Source: Podospora pseudocomata | Taxonomy: Eukaryota > Ascomycota > Sordariomycetes > Sordariales > Podosporaceae | Length of the DNA: 64,000 nt | Direction of reading: 5' to 3' | Assembly: GCF_035222375.1 (NCBI RefSeq) | Contig: NC_085888.1 | Location: forward strand, 1,302,001 to 1,366,000 | Shown here: in pieces, positions 56,138-64,000 of the stretch | How positions within the stretch are numbered: position 1 is the first letter of the stretch | Layout of the letters: each line of letters begins with the position of its first letter | Position numbers and translations under genes: made by a program | The notes under the pieces: generated by a model | Databases searched by the model: none | What the model saw: the letters and a program-made list of their open reading frames with translations, nothing else | Told to the model about the DNA's origin: nothing

Positions 56138-57281
56138 TTTGATAGAATTAGAAAATAAGGTGTATGTCGGTCGGTCGGGTAAAAGGCCGGGTATCTTCGA
56201 TAGCAAAAAGAGAAGAGAAAGAGCGATGAGAACGACTGGTGGTGAGACTGTTGCTGAGAATGAGATGGAAGAAGGCTGATCAGTGAGAAAGGCATTGTCC
56301 CACATCTTATACACCATCAACATATGTGACCCTGACGTCTGATTAAGATGAACTGGGTGACCAACTTGCTGCCAAGACGCCCACATCCCCCATGTGGCTG
56401 GCTCTGCGACTTGGCTTTGCTCCTTGCGTGCCCACCCCTCGGGCAGCCACGCAGGTTCCGCCAACAAAATGCCACCGTCTGACCCAAAAGGTCGGGACTA
56501 GCCGGGAAAACAGTCCTCGGTTTCTGCAAGTAGGTCGTCTGATTATTGGTCCTCAAGTTGCGAACGAGGAGGGTGGAGATGAACAGGGCTGCCACAGCCT
56601 GCTTGGCGAGTGCTTCTTTCTCTACCCCGGACAGGGCTGAGACGCCGGGACTTTGGAGCCAAGTCCAAAAGCATCTAGCGGCTAGGTTCCAACCGAACAC
56701 CAGGTGGCTAAACCGGATATTTGCTTGGAGGCCTTCTCGAAGTTTGAGATGATGAGCGAGATTTGAGGACGTATAGGTACTCATGGAGAGGATCATTCTG
56801 CAAGATAGGCCAAAACCGTCTTATCTCATCGACCACCCTAAATCTGCCCGAATATTGAGATAGCTGCTTAAATTTGGGAGGGCAGGCGACCGGAGAAGAG
56901 GCACCAGAAGAAGAGGCTGAACAAAAGGTTTAACAAGGTCAAGCTCAACTAGTTAAACTGCGGTCCCCGTGTCTGGTCGAAGGCTCGGTAGAACTACAAG
57001 AGAGCCGCCTCTTAAGGGGCTTTAGGGGCCAGTCCAAGAAATTATTCAGTTACACTGGACAAGGCAGCTTTTTTCTTTCTTCAGTTCACATCGTGGTGGC
57101 ATACAGAGGTCGCCAAGTAGGTGCTGGCAGTGTGTATCTAAATGGGTAGCCAGCGCATGGCTTCCAATTTGTGTGGACAGGTAACCTGAGAGTTCTGAGA
57201 GATATTACCCCAGGGAGTTTGTGAGAGCTTCCGGTATAGTCCAATGTAAAGGCAGGTTACAAAAGAGCAACATCAAGGGAT
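56138..57281. other. Intergenic, no gene called
   Basis: The PLAC8 promoter and a gene-poor stretch. Frames at 56317-56796 and 56392-56640 are short and not convincing. Confidence 0.5.
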
Positions 57282-58665
57282 CTATTTCTCAACAAGACTA
57301 GGTGACCGATTGGAGTTTGCCCCCCCTGATGAAAGGTTGTCGTCAAGGCCCTTGCAAACGACAGCGTTCTTAGACTGACGATTGAAAGAACACCTCCCAT
57401 GGTTTTTGTTATACTGGCAGCCTGCACAGGCAATACCAACCTGCGAGTCCACAACACACTCAGCAAATGGCCCAGCCTTGTTCTTACAACGGCCACAGCC
57501 CTCTTGGACAATTTGTCCGCTGGTCTGGACAACCAAAGCTATCATATTCGACCAATCGTTCCAATTATAGACACGTTTATTTTCGGACTTGGGCATGGTC
57601 GTCCGCAAGCGAGCTGGTCGTCGATACTGCCCGGTGTCCAGTTAGCAAGCAGATTCTTCTTCATTCAGTATGTGGTTATTATGACTTGCCGGCTTTTCTA
57701 ACATCTCTCTTATCACATAGGTCACTGCCCCCTGTGACTGATTGATGCGCCAGAGTTGCCCAACCTCTTGCTCGTCAAGGATAGCAACCTTGTCTTGTTC
57801 CATCTCTGTGTCAGAGTCCTCCTGGGGACTGGTCAACACAAGAGTGGACGAGGAGGTTTCTTGTTGGCTCGACGACCCCCTCTGCATTCCAACCGACAGG
57901 GGGTGCAGGGAACCTTGCATTAGGGAACTGGTGCAATGCCTTCGCGCCGGACAGGTATCCCCTTGCCGGGAGAATCGCCCTTTCAGCCGAGTTCCCCTGC
58001 ATGGCTTAAGACTCCGAGGACTGTGGGAAGGCCCTTGGCTCTGAGGCCTAGATGAGGGTAAAAAGGTCAGAGAAATCGCTCCGCGAACCCTGAGGTGAAG
58101 GGCAAGTTTGAGGATGAAGGACTAGATGTACGTACCAATTTCTGATCCGAGTCCAACAGCCCATCTCGCCCCTCTCTCTGTGTTGGCGCTATAGTCTCCG
58201 CACGCATGGCTGGCATGGGTCGGCTGTCCCCGGCAGTCCCTTGTGTTCTACCTCATCATTGGTGGCAATGAGAGGCAAAGGAATGTTGAGGCTGCTGCCA
58301 ACCTCAGCAAGAGAAGGCTGTATCCGACCAAGGCCTTCGAGTCCAGACTCTTTCGAAAATCTCTTTGCATTGTGGCTCATCCTGCTGTGATAACGTTCTA
58401 CGATGGTAAGACCGTCGTTCCTCAGGTTCCTCTCGGTTGTCGACGCAAGCTCCAGTTCTTCCTCCACGCTGCCTAGTTCCCGTTCCACGCTGAGCAGTTC
58501 TCCTTCCGTGCTAGCCAGTTGTGCCTCCAAACTTTTCTTTTGTGCCCCCAGACGTTTCTTTTGGTCTTGCAGACTTCCCTTCTGTGATTTTGCCATGCTC
58601 TGCTGTCGATTCATTTCCTCGCAGTCATCGCAAATAGACCGGCCCTCTCTCATTCCTCTCTTCAT
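57282..58665 (-). CDS. Coiled-coil protein with DUF3716-like Cys-rich C-terminus
   Basis: A multi-exon minus-strand gene. Exon 1 starts at 58665 (MKRGMREGRSICDDCEEMNR) and codes for a long Glu/Leu/Ser coiled coil (residues 20-75) and a Ser/Pro region; it ends somewhere before 58189. A middle exon lies at about 58049-57690 (PQSQGPSHSPRSLKP to EQDKVAILDEQEVGQLWRIN). The last exon starts after CAG at about 57630 (YRRPARLRTT) and codes for VYNWNDWSNMIALVVQTSGQ followed by the Cys-rich motif with Cys-x2-Cys (GCGRC), GPFAEC, ACAGC and RCSF, ending at 57282. The Cys pattern resembles the fungal DUF3716. Exact junctions are not resolved. It is a paralog of the gene at 60028-61921 and is transcribed away from it. 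Confidence 0.6.
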
Positions 58666-60027
58666 CTAATTGTGGGACTTCCCTCAGAGTGACCGTGATA
58701 TTTTCTCAGCCGATCGTGAGTCATGTGGTGCGCGGCGTTTCTGGATCGTGGGCTCACCTCTTTCTTGCTTGATGTCCTGGAATCCATGGGGAGAGGAAGC
58801 GATAGCGATAGGTTGGTGATGCTTGGTCCCAAGCTCGTGAAGAATGGGGATGAATGAACAAGATATAAACTCGTGCATCCTCGTCCACGTCAGCTTCGAC
58901 TCTTTTGCTGCCTCCTTACCAACCTAGATAGGTATGCAGGATCCCGCCACCTTGCCCTTCTGAACGAACCATCGGCGTTGTTAGAGTTCCCGAGTGCTTC
59001 CGCCGACAATATCTCTCATGGCAGGCTTCATGCATTGATGCGGCTTGGAACCGGGCCGCGAGGGAAGCCGGCGAGATATGCCAAGCCGGTCTGTTGTGCA
59101 CACTTCAGGCAGCGGCAAGATTTCATGGGAAATGGCCATCATGGGAGTCAGTCAAAAGATGATAGCTCAAGTCTCTTGTCCACGTCATCTTGTCCGGTGC
59201 GGTGTGCCCGTCTTGCGCGGTGCGTGATAGAACACACCTGCTGGCTACTGGCTGCCGGCTGGTTGTGCCATTGGTCAACACGGCAGTGTCTTCATAGCAA
59301 ACAATACAATACGAGGTGGAGATCCATCTTAGTGCCCCAATGTAGCAGTCCGCTGATGGTGATCCAAGTCTCTCTTAGTCCTAGTTACATGTTTCAGTTG
59401 GCGGACAGAATGCGGCTGCCTGGCTGAACCTTTTACGTGTTACCCGACGAAGACGATGGTGTTTCGATTGAAAATACTGAACACAGACAGGCTCGTTGGA
59501 AAGACGAAGAAAGAGTATAGATGAATAGGGAATGAACGACCTCAATGGGTCGCTCAGCGGCATCGAACCCAATTTGTGCAGTTTTGCACAGCTCCTTTTC
59601 ACACCCCACACTCCACACCCAACCACCACGCGGGTTTGGTTACACACCCCCTCCCCCCCCTCCACCTCCCCCCTCCACAAAAAAGAAGAACAGAAAAAGC
59701 GGTCCCCGGCGTGCCCCGGCTCGGACGGATGGCAGCACTTATCGAGCCGCCGGGAGCCCGCCGTTTGTTTGGACCCACATGGCTGGAATTGAACGAATGG
59801 GCGCTGCAGTTCGATGCAGCTCACCCAACCCTGTTGAGACAGCGCCAGGTTTGCAAGCTGAAGACGCATCAACGAAACGACGAATGCTGCGGCCCTGATG
59901 ACTTGTTGAAGTTGTCCATGCTCCTGCCTGGTCCTACTTGTCCGCGACTGCCTGTTTCACAAGCCTTCTGTCAAACTTCTTTGATCGCCCACTATGAACA
60001 ACATGTCCATCAAGCAAGAAGCTGACG
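58666..60027. promoter_or_regulatory. Divergent spacer between the two DUF3716-like paralogs
   Basis: About 1.4 kb between divergent paralogs. A long C-rich run lies at 59640-59680. Frames here are low-complexity or short and were not called. Confidence 0.5.
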
Positions 60028-61921
60028 ATGGCTCCAACGATAGACTGGCCATCTTGGAGAACCATTATATTGAAGGAGTACAAGAGACGGCACCAACAGA
60101 GCCTCGAGAAGGCCTCACATGGTGTTGCTGTCCAAATCAAGCCCATGTACGATCGTCTGAAGATGGCAACCCAGAAAGCCGAGAAAGATGCCGAGGAGGT
60201 GGGTTCCTGGGACAAGGAGCTGAGGGAAGTCAAAGAGAAGATCTTGCGGCTTGACGAAAAGAAAGCCCGGGCGATGAACTACAAGAAGACAGTTGAGCAG
60301 AAAAGAACAAGTCTGCTCTACGGTATTGCCGATTCATTAGCGCTTATGGAATCAGGAAGTCGTGCCATGAACAGCTGCATTGTGGACCAGTACGCAATTG
60401 AGATGAGCCCCCAGCCCAGCAGCGCAAATGGCGGGGCCCGAGTTGTGGTCGACATTGACTGCCTCTCTTGGAGGACTTCACGTCGAGGGTCAAGTCCCAT
60501 GTGGCCTACATGGACTTCTGTACGGACATGGTGCTGAGGCCTGTTGACTTGGGCAACGCTAAAGCGGAGGCGTCCCGTGCTGGCACACCATCGCCGACAC
60601 CCGACTACAACTATCAGCGTTCCCGGACAGTGCACGAGCACTGCGAGACCGAGAACCGGCGCTGAACCGCCCTCTGGTGAGGAATCGTTGCGCCAAGTGT
60701 CGCAGGTGACTTTGAATCTTTTGTGCCCCAATAGCTTCAGTCCAGAGCAGAGACCTGCCGACCTCACCACCGCAGCAGCGGAGGCGCCCCCCGCTGGTAC
60801 ATCGTCGCAAAGTTCAAAAAGCAATTCCAGCGTCGCCAAGCAGAGCACCAGCACAGTTGGACGTAGCAACGAACACTCCATACCAGCCTCCGCCCCTCGC
60901 AACCTTAACATCGAATCTTTTTCGCTTCCAGTGAGTACTATTGCCCCCAGTTCGGGATTGTGATCACCAACTGATCTTCTGCTCACTCCAGACATTGCGG
61001 TTTCAGCCCGAGGTGAACGGTCCGCCATTCACGATCATCAGATACGGGAGTCGCATGGTCCTGGTGCATCTGGCTCTGGGGAAAATTTGAGATCAGCCAA
61101 AAGAATGATGGCGGGACTACGGCGCTCCATCTCTCCGAGTCGTCCCAGTCTCCTATTAGCCTAGGTGTCTCTGAGCATGAGAGTGGCTCAGAGTCTGAAC
61201 ATGTAAGCACAGTTGCCTCTTCTTCTTTTTGACCACTGTCTAGCGACCCTCTTCGGCAGGGACCTTTGTTCCCATTTCTGCTGCCTGTATTCCATCTTTC
61301 CTCTTTGCTGCTAGGTTGAAACGCCACCCGTCTTTCTTCTGCCGTATAGCAAAACTGCTTAGGTATTTGGCACCCCACTGACCGTTCTTCTACCCCTTTG
61401 CAGGGCCCTACCGAGGACAATTCCCCCCCAACTGCCACCGTTGTTGCCGCCACTGCAACCAATCCCAGATTTGAGCATGATAAAGGATGGAAAGGTCTCG
61501 TATATAGGCGAGAAGGCACTTCGTGGGATCTACCATGGCTGCATCAAGAAGAATGCGGTGATGAAGGAGATCTTCTCTCAACAGGTATGCCCGCTTGAAC
61601 CCAAAGCAATCTGTTCCAGACACCTGGCTAACAAGAAAGCAGTTCATCAGGCCAGCTAAGGTGTGGACGAAACCCGTCGTGGGGGTGGGCGTGAAGAGGG
61701 ACCACCGTGGCAACCCCATGTACAACTGGCAGCCAAATGCCAACTGTGAGGCTGCCCTCGCACATTCTCGCGGTGATATTGCTCCAGAGCCCTGCGATCG
61801 GTGCAGGGAGGGTCAAGGCCGGTTCGCCGAGTGTGTGGTGATGCCGGGCAAGTTCAAAGGTGCCTGTGCGAATTGTCGGTGGGCGGCGAAATACTGGTCG
61901 TGTTCTTTCCGAAGGCAGTAG
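60028..61921 (+). CDS. Coiled-coil protein with DUF3716-like Cys-rich C-terminus, paralog
   Basis: The first exon begins at 60028 (MAPTIDWPSWRTIILKEYKR) with a Lys/Glu coiled coil (KAEKDAEEVGSWDKELREVK) up to about residue 110. Middle exons at about 60440-61500 are Ser/Thr/Pro-rich and could not be joined with certainty. The penultimate exon ends at 61584 (IKKNAVMKEIFSQQ); intron 61585-61642 has good GT-AG ends; the last exon 61643-61921 reads FIRPAKVWTKPVVGVGVKRD, MYNWQPNANCEAAL and the Cys-rich motif PCDRC, GRFAEC, GACANC, SCSF. FIRPAKVWTK aligns with YRRPARLRTT of the divergent paralog at the same splice junction. Function of DUF3716 is unknown; a zinc-binding role is suggested by the Cys spacing only. 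Confidence 0.6.
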
Positions 61922-63636
61922 TAGGAAATGGCAGATTGAGATGCTAGGTCCCCAGCTGGATGGTTTCTTTGGTCTGCGACTCTCACTTTTGTTTAATGTT
62001 ATCGAGGTCGATTGTCCTGGCAAGCAAGGCTGCATCGCGCTGTGAATTCTCGACGTTATGATTGGCTCAAGATATCCAGCCTTGTAAGTGGTTGTCTTGG
62101 CGACAGCCGAGGCTCCAGTTCCTACGGTTTTTGACAAGGCTCCCAGACCATTATTGTACCGTTCCTCTGCTCTCACTGTCAGTTATTTTTGTTTATTCGG
62201 CTTGACTAGATGGGATATTTATGCTTGTATTGGCGGCGCATAGGCAATAGAAGCCTTGCGGTGACGTTGTTACGCAATAAAGCTCTGAAACAGTGCTCAA
62301 GCAAAGTTGTTGGCCCATTGCGCAAAATGATACTGTTTGGCTATCTATGTTGCCTGCAAAGTAAAGAACTGGCCTTGACGAACTGAAAAGATGACACAAC
62401 ATGTAGCCGTGAATTATCCCGTACAGGAGTGAGAGTTACATATGGTGTCTCACCAACCACATCACCATTTTCGCCCTCAACTAAAGCTTTTGAATATAAC
62501 CTTCTCAAATACCATGCACCGGAAACTTGAGCATGGAGGCGGGGCTTGCATTTGCGCGCAGACAACAACATCAACACCATATAAATGGAGGGGTCCTATC
62601 ACGCTCGAGCGTACATTTGTACTGCAAATTGAATGAGATAAAACCCTGGGTTTCAGCAGTTGTGGTTGGAAATGTGGTCGATGACGTGGTCGACGATGTG
62701 GGGCGGATATTGGAGTTTCCCGGCCCCCATTGCCTTCAATTTCTCCATCAATATCGTGCTGTCAGATTATGAGGAGAGTTGCGGGTCGTTTTAGTTTCTG
62801 GTTGTCCATTTTAAGCTGATACAATTGTCATGTTTAACGGCACGTCGTTTCTTGGAGGTTTGAACAACATGTGCGCCTACCAGCTCTCATGCCTTTGCTT
62901 CCAGCTTGGTACCCACAGCATCCACAGTACCTGAAAACACAAGACCTGTCTGGGATCCCCTTGACGTATAGTCGAGTGGCATTTTCCTTGCCGCATCGGA
63001 GCTGCTGCACATTGCCATATATCACCCACCAATCCAGGAGAAGAGCAGCGCGGATTAAGCCTTGGTTTCACTACAACTAATGGTTTGCCCAACACGATAG
63101 ACGTTGGCAATTTTTGGACAGATGAGAAACGGCTGTTGCGTTCTTCTTACTGCTCGCAATCATGTCCCCTCATTGTCCTAGGAGACAGACCTCACATCCG
63201 ATAGGCTGATAGCATTATCTCCATCTTCGTGTTTGGCCACCTGCTAGCATCTCAATGCCCAGTTCGGGTTTGACTCTCTCCAACAGGACGTCCAACGGGA
63301 CTCACCATATGCAGGCTTCCCTATCAAACCCAACTAGTTCTCCGCTCTTAGGTTTGGGCTGAGACAGATCTGGATTTTACGACGGCGAATGAACATGGAC
63401 ACGTGCTAAACGGCAGCACTCTATCTTTAGTAGAAAATGACCGCCTCTCGCAAGTAAAACTATCAACTGCAACCCCCAAATTGGTCAACAGCTATTGCTT
63501 CGCACCAGCAGTTACACTTCCTGTTCTTGAAGTGCCTTTCTTGAAAACGATACAGCCAAAAGCTTATTTCTGTGTTCGAGGTTCCTACACTGTGTTGACA
63601 CCGGCATATACTTACCACCGTTCTAGATTCTATAGG
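61922..63636. other. Gene-poor stretch, no gene called
   Basis: Short frames only (longest under 110 codons) and none resembles a known protein. Nothing else stands out. Confidence 0.5.
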
Positions 63637-63884
63637 ATGGAAACCCCAACTCGCGAACCAGAACAGAGTACCCCCGGGGCTCCCAAGAAAAAGACACCAG
63701 ATCTGGTGGCTGTGTCGCCGGTTCATTGTGCCTTTTCGGAGCCACAAACAAATGCGAGTAAGTGTCATACTCTCAGCTTCGTTTGTAATAATCTTCTTGG
63801 TGTTCATACATATGTCCTCGCCAAGTAGATTCCTGGACTGACTCCTGTGCAGCACCAACAACTGAGATTCCTTCGCACGACTGA
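63637..63884 (+). CDS. Possible small protein, 50 residues
   Basis: An ATG at 63637 opens METPTREPEQSTPGAPKKKT; a good GTAAGT donor at 63758 and a CAG acceptor ending at 63852 would join it in phase to a short exon ending in TGA at 63884, giving 50 residues rich in Pro and Thr. Alternatively this is an exon of a longer gene, since the frame is open upstream. Weak evidence; the remaining 116 bases of the window hold G-rich short repeats (GGCGGGCAGGAGACGG). Confidence 0.3.
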
Positions 63885-64000
63885 CTACCCATGGTAGGCG
63901 GAGAGGAGACAGTGGGCGGGCAGGAGACGGCGGGCGGTGAGAAGAGCCCCTAACAGGGACAACAGCGCGGACTGGAAGAACAGGGCGATCGATGAGAGGA

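Noticed and set aside
59560-59580. Possible tRNA T-arm (GGTTCGAT on the minus strand)
   Set aside because: The flanking bases do not pair as a T stem and no anticodon or D arm is found at the right distance.
59545-59898. Plus-strand frame with a Pro run
   Set aside because: It comes from a C-rich simple sequence; neighbouring residues show no protein character.

Overview
The window is nuclear DNA from a filamentous ascomycete. It shows short GT-AG introns (about 46 to 141 bases), fungal-only families (homocitrate synthase of the aminoadipate lysine pathway, Cpd1-type cyclic phosphodiesterase, DUF8035-like and DUF7029-like proteins), and decayed transposons whose stop codons sit where Trp or Gln is expected, as repeat-induced point mutation (RIP) produces. 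A Sordariomycete is my best guess; nothing in the sequence fixes the genus. No tRNA, rRNA, CRISPR array or bacterial-type operon was seen. All gene models come from reading frames and splice motifs by eye; where exon lengths sum to whole codons and family motifs run across the joins, the model is firm.

Left part (1-20.4 kb), mostly ordinary genes: a Ser/Pro-rich protein running off the left edge (minus) overlapped by a membrane-type ORF; a TANGO2/NRDE protein (minus); homocitrate synthase (plus, five exons, Gcn4/CPC1-type site upstream); an Arg-rich DUF8035-like protein (plus); a small secreted Cys protein (minus); an AT-rich gene-poor gap at 11.4-13.7 kb; a polytopic membrane protein (minus); an ArsB/CitMHS-type transporter (plus); and a secreted nucleoside hydrolase-like protein (plus).

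Middle part (20.4-46 kb), accessory and repeat-rich: an 824-residue protein joining a glutamate/arginine repeat, a PD-(D/E)XK nuclease-like domain and a kinase-like domain; a 6.0 kb Tad-like LINE with gag zinc knuckles, endonuclease, reverse transcriptase and RNase H, inserted into the terminal repeat of a Fot1/pogo-type DNA transposon; a second copy of that transposon in inverted orientation; between the two copies, a dead sirtuin gene followed by a chromodomain; a zinc-finger gene in several frames; a Cpd1-type phosphodiesterase; and a 1.15 kb internally deleted Tc1/mariner-like element.

Right part (46-64 kb): an unknown acidic protein, a secreted DUF7029-like protein, an ankyrin protein with a decayed tandem paralog, a PLAC8 protein, and a divergent pair of paralogs sharing a Cys-rich DUF3716-like domain. 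The last 2 kb hold little that can be called.

The most notable features are the nuclease-kinase fusion, the nested transposons around the sirtuin-chromodomain relic, and the two paralog pairs.
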